Assembly: GCA_027490665.1 (NCBI GenBank) | Contig: JAIXXP010000091.1 | Location: forward strand, 1-37,346 | DNA: 37,346 bases | Origin: Cryomorphaceae bacterium | Lineage (GTDB): Bacteria > Bacteroidota > Bacteroidia > Flavobacteriales_D > Crocinitomicaceae | Direction of reading: 5' to 3' | Shown: in pieces, positions 15,751-22,971 of the stretch | Numbering within the stretch: the first letter of the stretch is position 1 | Layout of the letters: each line of letters begins with the position of its first letter | Translations under genes and position numbers: made by a program | The notes under the pieces: generated by a model | What the model was told of the DNA's origin: nothing | Databases searched by the model: none | The model's input: only the letters and a program-made list of their open reading frames with translations

Positions 15751-16394
15751 GTACCAAAAAAGAAAAAGCAAAATTTGTTGTCGAGGCATTGGAAACACTT
15801 TATCCAGAAACACCCATTCCGCTCGACCACAAAGATCCATACACCCTATTGATTGCAGTCTTACTTTCAGCACAATGTACCGATGCACGCGTCAATACCG
15901 TAACGCCTCACTTATTTGCTCTTGCCGACAACCCCTTCGACATGGCGCAGCAACCTGTGGAGCGCATTCAATCCATCATCAGGCCTTGCGGGCTCTCTCC
16001 TAAAAAAGCAGCTGCAATCTCCATACTTTCTAAAATACTGGTCGATAAATATCAAGGTGAGGTTCCAAAAAGTTATGAAGCGCTAGAAGCCCTACCTGGT
16101 GTTGGGCACAAAACAGCATCGGTAGTCATGTCGCAAGCTTTTAGGTTTGCGGCCTTCCCGGTCGACACGCATATCCATCGTTTGCTGACGCGCTGGGGTC
16201 TGACAAGCGGAAAGAACGTCGAACAAACCGAACGCGATGCCAAAAGTCTTTTTGCAGAACACACCTGGAACAAACTCCACCTCCAAATCATTTTTTATGG
16301 GCGGGAATACTCACCTGCTCGTTCGCCCAAACGCGACAAAGACTTCATTACCGTGGCAATTGGCACAGCCAAAGCGCGCAAAGAGCTTTGTTGA
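15747..16394 (+). CDS. nth: Endonuclease III-family DNA glycosylase lacking the 4Fe-4S cysteines
   Basis: Product of 215 residues. Endonuclease III removes oxidised pyrimidines and nicks the abasic site. The helix-hairpin-helix motif [12 protein letters not shown] carries the catalytic Lys122, and the catalytic Asp140 is in [11 protein letters not shown]. The N-terminal LLSAQCTD signature is present near residue 40. The C-terminal iron-sulfur loop (C-x6-C-x2-C-x5-C in E. coli) is not present. After [13 protein letters not shown] the tail has no cysteine until the very last residue. I recall other Flavobacteriia with the same YGREYSPAR ending and no cluster, so this looks like a lineage form and not decay. 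It starts in an ATGA overlap with the J-protein gene and ends the operon. Confidence 0.92.
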   Translation: MSTKKEKAKFVVEALETLYPETPIPLDHKDPYTLLIAVLLSAQCTDARVNTVTPHLFALADNPFDMAQQPVERIQSIIRPCGLSPKKAAAISILSKILVDKYQGEVPKSYEALEALPGVGHKTASVVMSQAFRFAAFPVDTHIHRLLTRWGLTSGKNVEQTERDAKSLFAEHTWNKLHLQIIFYGREYSPARSPKRDKDFITVAIGTAKARKELC

Positions 16395-16458
16395 TTTTAA
16401 CAATTGTTGATAACCCTCCTTCACAACTTTTTTATAACTAAGGGCCTGTAGTTTTTCG

Positions 16459-16485
16459 TTGTCAAGTAGCCTTTGCCTATATTTG
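16459..16485 (+). promoter_or_regulatory. Promoter for dnaB (TTG-N16-TATATTTG), four bases before the ATG
   Basis: TATATTTG (16478-16485) is a perfect -7 box. A TTG at 16459-16461 lies 16 bases upstream, slightly closer than usual. Only TTCA separates the box from the ATG at 16490, so the transcript should start at or beside the start codon. Confidence 0.65.
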
Positions 16486-16489
16486 TTCA

Positions 16490-18040
16490 ATGGACGCACC
16501 TGACAACAACCGCAAACCAATTGCACGCATCAAAAACCAAGCTCAAGCGTTTGGAGAAATCGGTCGTATACCACCTCAAGCAATTGATATCGAACAAGTT
16601 GTACTAGGCGCCATGATGCTCGAGAGCAAAGCCATCAACGACACCATCGACATCCTTTCAGAAAAAACATTCTACGACCCGCGTCACCAATACATTTTCA
16701 AAGCCATTCGCGGACTTTTTGCAGCAACCAACCCTATCGACCTCGTTACGGTTACGTCCCATTTGCAAAAAAGCGGCGAACTCGAACTTGCAGGAGGTGC
16801 AGGCTACGTGAGCTCACTCACAACAAGGGTAGCAAGCGCGGCCCACGTACAACACCACGCACGTATTCTTGCAGAGAAATTCATCAAAAGAGAACTCATT
16901 AATGTCAGTTCGAAGATCATCCGCGATGCCTACGACGACACCCGAGACGTCTTTGACCTGCTCAACGATGCCGAATCAGACCTCTTCAGTATTGCTGAAA
17001 ACAACATGTCTAAGCAAGTTGGCTCGATGTCATATATTGTACAAGAAGCCATCCACGAGATCGAACTTGCTTCCAAAAACACCGATGGTGTTTCGGGCAT
17101 CCCGACAGGCTTCCACGACCTCGATAAAGTAACATCGGGTTGGCAGCGCTCAGACATGATTGTACTTGCAGCACGCCCGGGTATGGGTAAAACTGCATTT
17201 GTACTTTCCATGGCGCGCAATACAGCCGTAGATTACGGCAGAGGCGTTGCGGTATTCTCACTCGAGATGTCCTCAGTGCAGTTGGTCAAGCGTCTTATAG
17301 CGAGTGAATCTCGGCTCTCTGCGGAAAAACTGCGTAAAGGCGACCTCAAGGAACACGAATTCCAACAACTTCACAGCCGTATTGGCAAATTAGCCGAGGC
17401 ACCAATTTTTATAGACGACACTCCTGGTATCAATATCTTTGATTTCAGGGCTAAATGTCGCCGTTTGAAAGCACAACACAACATCGACCTTATCATCATT
17501 GACTACCTCCAATTGATGAGTGCTAAAGATTCAAAAAGTGGTGGTAACCGCGAGCAAGAAATCTCGACCATTTCACGCTCAATTAAAGAAATTGCCAAAG
17601 AGCTCAATGTTCCTATTATTGCACTTTCTCAGTTGAGCCGTTCGGTAGAAACAAGAGGCGGAGACAAACGACCAATGCTTTCCGACTTACGTGAATCTGG
17701 GGCCATTGAGCAAGATGCAGATATCGTTTCTTTTATTTATCGCCCAGAATACTACGACCTCACCCAAGATGCCGACGGAAACTCCACATTAGGTATGGGC
17801 GAAATCATCATTGCCAAGCACCGTAATGGCGCCCTCAAAAATGTCAGGCTGCGTTTTGTGCCAGAATTTGCACGTTTTGAAAACCTCGACGAAGTAGAAG
17901 CATTGGATCTTCCCGGCACAAACAATGCAGGGCTCAATCAATTCAACCAAGAATTTTCGACCTACACCATCAAAAGTAAAATGGATGACGGCAGCGAAGA
18001 CATTTTCAGCAAAGACAACTCCGATGAAGATCCGTTCTAG
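16490..18040 (+). CDS. dnaB: Replicative DNA helicase
   Basis: Product of 516 residues. DnaB is the hexameric helicase that unwinds the replication fork. The N-terminal domain opens with RIPPQAIDIEQVVLGAMMLE near residue 24. The RecA-like domain has Walker A ARPGMGKT at 228-235, EMSS near 259, Walker B IDLIIIDYLQLM near 335, and ALSQLSRSVETRGGDKRPML with SDLRESGAIEQDAD near 380-405. No intein interrupts the P-loop. The length is slightly above the E. coli form owing to an acidic C-terminal tail (SKMDDGSEDIFSKDNSDEDP), a usual single-stranded-DNA-mimic-like feature in the phylum. The last 17 bases overlap the next gene. The promoter sits directly at the ATG. Confidence 0.97.
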   Translation: MDAPDNNRKPIARIKNQAQAFGEIGRIPPQAIDIEQVVLGAMMLESKAINDTIDILSEKTFYDPRHQYIFKAIRGLFAATNPIDLVTVTSHLQKSGELELAGGAGYVSSLTTRVASAAHVQHHARILAEKFIKRELINVSSKIIRDAYDDTRDVFDLLNDAESDLFSIAENNMSKQVGSMSYIVQEAIHEIELASKNTDGVSGIPTGFHDLDKVTSGWQRSDMIVLAARPGMGKTAFVLSMARNTAVDYGRGVAVFSLEMSSVQLVKRLIASESRLSAEKLRKGDLKEHEFQQLHSRIGKLAEAPIFIDDTPGINIFDFRAKCRRLKAQHNIDLIIIDYLQLMSAKDSKSGGNREQEISTISRSIKEIAKELNVPIIALSQLSRSVETRGGDKRPMLSDLRESGAIEQDADIVSFIYRPEYYDLTQDADGNSTLGMGEIIIAKHRNGALKNVRLRFVPEFARFENLDEVEALDLPGTNNAGLNQFNQEFSTYTIKSKMDDGSEDIFSKDNSDEDPF

Positions 18041-19298
18041 CCTTCTTTTCAGCTTTTTCGCCTTTTGTATCAGTTTTCAGAGTTGGTCTAGTCAAATACT
18101 AGTGCCAATGGACGACTCCCAACGCGACCACCTGAAAGCCTACGGTTTGGCCTACTGGACCCTCGAAAACCAAATTACCATTGAGTGGTTGCTCAATTAC
18201 CGTGGCGGCAGCTTCCTAATTCCGCACTTGCAACGCATCGAAGAAGAGTTATTACTGCGCAACATCAGCTACCAAATTTTAGCTGATGGACAGGTCAATC
18301 AAATCAAAAGCGAAATTGCCAATCCTGAGGTCAATATGGAAGTGGTACAATTAGAAAAAGCTCCAAAAATTGCCGTTTACACCCCTCCCAACAAACTTCC
18401 CTGGGATGACGCCGTTACACTTGTCTTAACTTACGCCGAAATCAAATACGACAAAATCTACGACTCCGCAATAGTCAATGGCATTTTGCCTAAATACGAC
18501 TGGCTGCACCTCCACCACGAAGACTTCACCGGACAATACGGTAAATTCTACAGCTCGGCGCGCATGCAGAGTTGGTACCAGCAAGAAGTACAACGCTCTG
18601 AAGCTGCTGCGGCCAAATTAGGATTTGCCTCAACGGCGGCCCTCAAACGTGCTGTTGCCTTAAACATCCGAAATTTTGTCATTGGAGGAGGCTTCTTATT
18701 TACCATGTGTTCCGGCACCGATTCCTTCGACATTGCACTAGCTGCACAAAACGTGGACATCCAAGAGGCGGTCTTTGATGGCACCCCCTCCGACCCCAAT
18801 GCCCAAAGCAAACTAGATTTCGGTCAAACCTTTGCTTTTGAAGATTTTCACATTATCAAAGACCCGATGGTCTATGAATACAGCGACATCGATGGTACTG
18901 ATTTACGTACCCAACGCCAAATCACCGAAAAAACCGATCAATTTACGCTCTTTGATTTCTCAGCCAAATGGGATGTCGTTCCAACCATGCTCACGCAGTG
19001 TCATGTCGACGTCATCAATGGGTTTTTAGGCCAAACCACTGACTTCCACAAAGAATTCATTAAGTCAAACGTGCTTATTTTGGGTGAAAACAAAGCCGCC
19101 AACACCGCTAAATACGTTCATGGCGAATTTGGTCAAGGTACCTGGACTTTCTACGGAGGACACGACCCCGAAGACTACCAACATCTTGTTGGCGACCCTC
19201 CAACAGACCTCAATTTGCACCCCAACTCACCAGGTTACCGCCTCATTTTGAACAATATATTGTTTCCTGCTGCCAAAAAACAAAAACGCAAAACATAG
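18024..19298 (+). CDS. Conserved Bacteroidota secreted protein (commonly labelled asparagine synthetase B)
   Basis: Product of 424 residues. The ATG at 18024, inside the dnaB tail, gives a clean signal peptide (MKIRSSLLFSFFAFCISFQS, cleavage near 22). The sequence matches a family I know from many Bacteroidota, usually named asparagine synthetase B: ILVPMDDSQRDHLKAYGLAY, WLLNYRGGSFLIP, IAVYTPPNKLPWDDAVTLVL, YDWLHLHHEDFTGQYGKFY and TFYGGHDPEDYQHLVGDPPT. It has no N-terminal Cys2 amidotransferase and no true SGGxDS pyrophosphatase loop. The nearest piece is MCSGTDSFDIAL near residue 231, after GGGFLF. That layout looks more like the Gly-Gly...Cys elbow of GATase1/DUF4159-like folds. A signal peptide also argues against amino-acid synthesis. 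Its function is unknown. Confidence 0.85.
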   Translation: MKIRSSLLFSFFAFCISFQSWSSQILVPMDDSQRDHLKAYGLAYWTLENQITIEWLLNYRGGSFLIPHLQRIEEELLLRNISYQILADGQVNQIKSEIANPEVNMEVVQLEKAPKIAVYTPPNKLPWDDAVTLVLTYAEIKYDKIYDSAIVNGILPKYDWLHLHHEDFTGQYGKFYSSARMQSWYQQEVQRSEAAAAKLGFASTAALKRAVALNIRNFVIGGGFLFTMCSGTDSFDIALAAQNVDIQEAVFDGTPSDPNAQSKLDFGQTFAFEDFHIIKDPMVYEYSDIDGTDLRTQRQITEKTDQFTLFDFSAKWDVVPTMLTQCHVDVINGFLGQTTDFHKEFIKSNVLILGENKAANTAKYVHGEFGQGTWTFYGGHDPEDYQHLVGDPPTDLNLHPNSPGYRLILNNILFPAAKKQKRKT

Positions 19299-19336
19299 TT
19301 TTTAGTAAATCGCATTCTTTTTCGCGTTTTTTTACT

Positions 19337-19344
19337 TAAACTTG
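19337..19344 (+). promoter_or_regulatory. Possible -7 box TAAACTTG for rho
   Basis: TAAACTTG differs from TAnnTTTG at one position and is followed by CAACGA, a common context in this phylum. It would give a leader of about 55 bases before the ATG at 19407. The preceding T-rich tract has no clear -33 TTG. Rho often autoregulates through its leader, but nothing specific is visible here. Confidence 0.35.
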
Positions 19345-19406
19345 CAACGAATTTCCAATCGCCCAATTCAGGGCCAGCTCCAAATTCAGCTTATAACATA
19401 CCATTG

Positions 19407-21056
19407 ATGGATTTAAAGACCTTAGAGAGTAAAAAAATCTCGGACCTACGCGTTATTGCACAAAGCCTTGGCATTGATGCTGGCAGTCTCAAGAAAAACG
19501 AACTTATTGCCGCAATTACAGGTAAAAACAGCCCCGCTCCTGTTGAAAACGCAGCTCCTGTAACTGAAGCAGCAGTACCTTCAACAACAGACGCTCAACC
19601 AGAGGTGCGCAAACGCGGTCGCAAGCCGAGAATTATGGTGAGTGATGAAACGCCAGCTACTGAGACAGAAGCACCTGTTTTGGATACACCAGTTCTCAAA
19701 GAGGAAAAACGCGAACGCTTTCAGAAGAAGCAAATGCGCACTGCTCCAGAGAACAGCGAGCAAAGTCAAGAACAGCCCGAAGGGCAAAGTCAACAACGAA
19801 AGCCGCAACATCAACACCAAAACCAACAACAAGGCCAACGTTTCGAGAACCGCAATCCGAACCAAAACCCAAATCAACGTCAGCAGCGCCAGCCCAACGA
19901 AAATCAAGAAGAAGTACTCAAAGAAGAACACTTTGACCTCGTGGGCATCGTTTCAGCAGAAGGTGTTTTAGAAGTAATACAAGATGGCTATGGCTTCTTG
20001 CGTTCTTCGGACTACAACTATTTGCCGTCACCAGACGACATCTATGTCTCTCAAAATCAAATCAAGCTCTTTGGTCTTAAAACTGGAGATACCGTCAAAG
20101 GCACCATACGCCCACCAAGAGAAGGTGAAAAATTCTTTCCGCTTGTTAAAGTAGAATCTATCAACGGCCGCGACCCCTCTTACATCCGAGACCGCGTCCC
20201 TTTTCAATACCTTACTCCGCTCTTCCCTTCTGAAAAATTCAAACTCACGGGCCACCCTCAAGAAACACTCTCCACAAGAGTCATGGATCTTTTTGCGCCC
20301 ATCGGAAAAGGCCAACGCGGCATGATAGTCGCTCAACCTAAGACGGGTAAAACCATGCTACTAAAAGATGTAGCCAATGCCATTGCCGCAAACCATCCTG
20401 AAACCTATCTGATTGTACTGCTCATAGATGAGCGACCTGAAGAGGTAACAGACATGGCGCGTTCTGTAAAAGCGGAAGTCATTGCCTCGACTTTTGACGA
20501 ACCAGCAGACCGCCACGTGAAAGTGGCCAATATGGTACTCGAAAAAGCAAAACGCATGGTAGAATGCGGGCACGATGTTTGTATCTTACTGGATTCCATT
20601 ACGCGTTTGGCACGTGCTTACAACACCGTTTCTCCTGCTTCTGGCAAGGTACTTTCTGGTGGTGTCGATGCCAATGCCTTACACAAACCAAAAAGATTCT
20701 TTGGTTCTGCACGTAAAATCGAAAACGGAGGTTCACTCTCTATTCTCGCCACGGCGCTTACTGAAACAGGATCTAAAATGGATGAAGTCATCTTTGAAGA
20801 GTTCAAAGGAACTGGCAACATGGAACTCCAACTCGACCGCAAAATTTCCAACCGACGCATTTATCCTGCCATTGACATTACGGCATCCGGAACACGTCGC
20901 GAAGACTTACTAGTGGGTAAAGACGTCTTACAACGCGTCTGGCTCCTTCGCAAGTTTATTGCAGATATGAACCCAGTTGAGGCCATGGAATTCATGAAAT
21001 CACACATGGAAAACACACTCTCCAACGAAGAGTTTTTAGTTTCAATGAACAGCTAA
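19407..21056 (+). CDS. rho: Transcription termination factor Rho with disordered N-terminal insert
   Basis: Product of 549 residues (E. coli 419). Residues 1-40 form the SAP-like N-terminal helical domain ([20 protein letters not shown]). Residues about 45-165 are a low-complexity insert: first Ala/Pro/Glu-rich, then strongly Gln/Asn/Arg-rich ([20 protein letters not shown]). The RNA-binding cold-shock-like domain follows ([20 protein letters not shown]), then the ATPase with Walker A PKTGKT at 311-316, Walker [16 protein letters not shown], the Q loop and the secondary RNA site. The motor is intact, so it should be an active hexameric terminator. The ATG at 19407 is preferred to an adjacent TTG at 19404. 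The stop overlaps the next gene (TAATG). Confidence 0.97.
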   Translation: MDLKTLESKKISDLRVIAQSLGIDAGSLKKNELIAAITGKNSPAPVENAAPVTEAAVPSTTDAQPEVRKRGRKPRIMVSDETPATETEAPVLDTPVLKEEKRERFQKKQMRTAPENSEQSQEQPEGQSQQRKPQHQHQNQQQGQRFENRNPNQNPNQRQQRQPNENQEEVLKEEHFDLVGIVSAEGVLEVIQDGYGFLRSSDYNYLPSPDDIYVSQNQIKLFGLKTGDTVKGTIRPPREGEKFFPLVKVESINGRDPSYIRDRVPFQYLTPLFPSEKFKLTGHPQETLSTRVMDLFAPIGKGQRGMIVAQPKTGKTMLLKDVANAIAANHPETYLIVLLIDERPEEVTDMARSVKAEVIASTFDEPADRHVKVANMVLEKAKRMVECGHDVCILLDSITRLARAYNTVSPASGKVLSGGVDANALHKPKRFFGSARKIENGGSLSILATALTETGSKMDEVIFEEFKGTGNMELQLDRKISNRRIYPAIDITASGTRREDLLVGKDVLQRVWLLRKFIADMNPVEAMEFMKSHMENTLSNEEFLVSMNS

Positions 21057-21598
21057 TGAAAAAAGGTTGGCTTTACGGCTTGGTGTTCAGCAGTCTTTGG
21101 ATTGCCCTCAAAATGCTTGCTTTCTTGTTCAATTGGCGCTTAGATGAAATCCAAATTTTCGTCTTGCTCAATATGGCTTTCTTGACCGGTGCTATAGCGT
21201 TGTTTATGTACCGCAAAAAAAGAACCAACACCGAAGAGAGTAACATCCTAACCGACATTAAAGCTGGCCTAACCGTTGGCTTACCCTACACGCTTTTGGT
21301 CAGTTTCTTTTTGTTTTTTTATTACAAGGACATCTATCCTGAATTCAATGAACACAAAAGAGCTGCGTATGAACGCAAAATGGATAGCCCAGAAGAAATC
21401 GCTGCTATTCGCAAAGGCAACAGCGCGCTAGAAAACAAAAGCGATGCAGAAATTGTAGCTATGGCGCGTCAAAACACCGCCATGATGTACGATCCACAAT
21501 TTACTTTAAGTGTCAGCTTATTGGCACTTTTGGTTTACGGAACACTCAACAGTTTGCTGATCGCGGTTATCTACCGCCGGGTAGTCTTTAGAGACTAG
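21056..21598 (+). CDS. DUF4199-like membrane protein
   Basis: Product of 180 residues. Its layout resembles the DUF4199 family, which is frequent in Bacteroidota and has no known function. It has two N-terminal hydrophobic helices (LYGLVFSSLWIALKMLAFLF and FVLLNMAFLTGAIALFMYRK), then ILTDIKAGLTVGLPYTLLVS leading into a third. A soluble stretch of about 75 residues follows with acidic and Lys-rich helices (YPEFNEHKRAAYERKMDSPE), and a last membrane segment lies near 155-172. It starts on the last base of the rho stop codon, so it is translationally coupled to rho. The linkage gives no clear functional hint. Confidence 0.75.
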   Translation: MKKGWLYGLVFSSLWIALKMLAFLFNWRLDEIQIFVLLNMAFLTGAIALFMYRKKRTNTEESNILTDIKAGLTVGLPYTLLVSFFLFFYYKDIYPEFNEHKRAAYERKMDSPEEIAAIRKGNSALENKSDAEIVAMARQNTAMMYDPQFTLSVSLLALLVYGTLNSLLIAVIYRRVVFRD

Positions 21599-21601
21599 CA
21601 T

Positions 21602-22966
21602 TTACGCATTTAAAGACGCGCACAGCTTTTGCCCGAGTGTGTCGTAGTCAATTCCATCGAAGTTACCACTTGACATCATTAGCAGCACTTTTTGGTGCCA
21701 ATCTTGCGCTTCAATAAAAGCCAACACATCTTGTGTTTGCGTGCAAATCTGAACGGCACCACCAAAACCTTCTTTTACTTCTTCTGGATCAAGAGCCGGT
21801 AATTTTTTGTGTGCAACTACCTCTGGACTGAAATAAACGAGTGCGTGGTCAGCGGCATCCATAGCGCCACTATATTGCGGTAAAAAAGCTTTTTGCAAAG
21901 AACTAAAAGTGTGGAGTTCCATGCATGCAATGACCTCCCGATCGGGATATTGTTGTTTGACAGCAGCTGTAGTTGCTTTGAGCTTGGACGGTGAATGCGC
22001 AAAATCTTTATAAAGCACAAAACTGCCTTCGGAAACGACCTTTTGCAAGCGTTTTCCGGCTCCGGTAAAATCAGACATGGCATTTAGAAATGCGGCAGAA
22101 TCAATACCCATCTGGGTTGCTACATACATAGCTCCCATTAAATTCTGAAGGTTGTGTGCGCCAAAAACGCGAAGCTGGTATTGCTGCCCTTCAAATGTCA
22201 ATAAGGTACCGTTTGCGTTCGGTTCAAATACTGGCGTCTGATACGGCAACAATGAAATATTTGAAGCGTTTTCAGCAAGACGCTGAATTGCTGTATCTTC
22301 TCGATTGTACACCAAGGCCCCATTTGGCTCAATAAGTGAAACGAAGGTCTCAAACTGCGAGACGTAATTTTCAAAAGTCGGAAATACATTGATGTGATCC
22401 CAGGCAATACCTGAAAGCAATGCAATATGTGGTCTGTACAAATGAAATTTAGGACGACGGTCGATGGGTGAGCTTAGATATTCGTCACCTTCTAAAACCA
22501 TAAACTTGGCTTCTTGCGTGAGTTTCACCATGCAATCATAGCCATCAAGCTGGGCGCCAACCATGTAATCTACATCTAGCCCGATTTTAGCAACTGCATG
22601 CAACAGCATAGAAGTGATGGTGGTTTTGCCATGGCTACCGCCAATCACAACTCTGATTTTGTCTTTGCTTTGCTCGTAGAGGTATTCAGGATAACTATAA
22701 ATTGGAATTCCTAATTCTTTAGCGGCCAATAATTCAGGATTGTCGGCTCTGGCGTGCATGCCAAGAATAACAGCAGTAAGGCCCTTGTGAATGCGCGCTG
22801 CATCCCAACCGAGGTCGAGGGGCAAAATACCTTGTTTTTTTAAGCGGGTAAGCGATGGTTCAAAAATTTCGTCATCTGAACCTGTGACTTCAAATCCTTT
22901 TCTGGAAAGTGCTATTGCGAGGTTGTGCATTGCGCTGCCCCCGATGGCAATAAAATGTACTTGCAT
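21602..22966 (-). CDS. mpl: UDP-N-acetylmuramate:L-Ala-gamma-D-Glu-meso-DAP ligase
   Basis: Product of 454 residues. Mpl attaches recycled murein tripeptide to UDP-MurNAc, bypassing MurC, D and E. The N-terminal fold is MurC-like (VHFIAIGGSAMHNLAIALSR), with the ATP loop GGSHGKTT at 109-116, MVLEGDEYLSSPIDRRPKFH near 156-175 and the family-typical GIAWDHINVFPTF near 190. The DEYLSSPIDRRPKF block and the length separate Mpl from MurC. The C-terminal domain is shown by YKDFAHSPSKLKATTAAVKQ. It lies five bases after the gene for a large secreted TPR protein on the same strand and probably shares its promoter. Together with MurQ (2699-3526) it indicates active peptidoglycan recycling in this organism. 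Confidence 0.92.
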   Translation of the reverse strand: MQVHFIAIGGSAMHNLAIALSRKGFEVTGSDDEIFEPSLTRLKKQGILPLDLGWDAARIHKGLTAVILGMHARADNPELLAAKELGIPIYSYPEYLYEQSKDKIRVVIGGSHGKTTITSMLLHAVAKIGLDVDYMVGAQLDGYDCMVKLTQEAKFMVLEGDEYLSSPIDRRPKFHLYRPHIALLSGIAWDHINVFPTFENYVSQFETFVSLIEPNGALVYNREDTAIQRLAENASNISLLPYQTPVFEPNANGTLLTFEGQQYQLRVFGAHNLQNLMGAMYVATQMGIDSAAFLNAMSDFTGAGKRLQKVVSEGSFVLYKDFAHSPSKLKATTAAVKQQYPDREVIACMELHTFSSLQKAFLPQYSGAMDAADHALVYFSPEVVAHKKLPALDPEEVKEGFGGAVQICTQTQDVLAFIEAQDWHQKVLLMMSSGNFDGIDYDTLGQKLCASLNA

Positions 22967-22971
22967 TTTTC

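Noticed and set aside
15747..16394. nth truncated or frameshifted at the C-terminus
   Set aside because: The length is near that of E. coli Nth and the last part reads as continuous, plausible sequence. The missing cysteines look like a family variant.
16399..16408. Perfect palindrome AACAATTGTT after nth
   Set aside because: It is short, AT-rich and lacks a GC stem or a T run. It could be an operator but a single copy gives no support for that or for a terminator.
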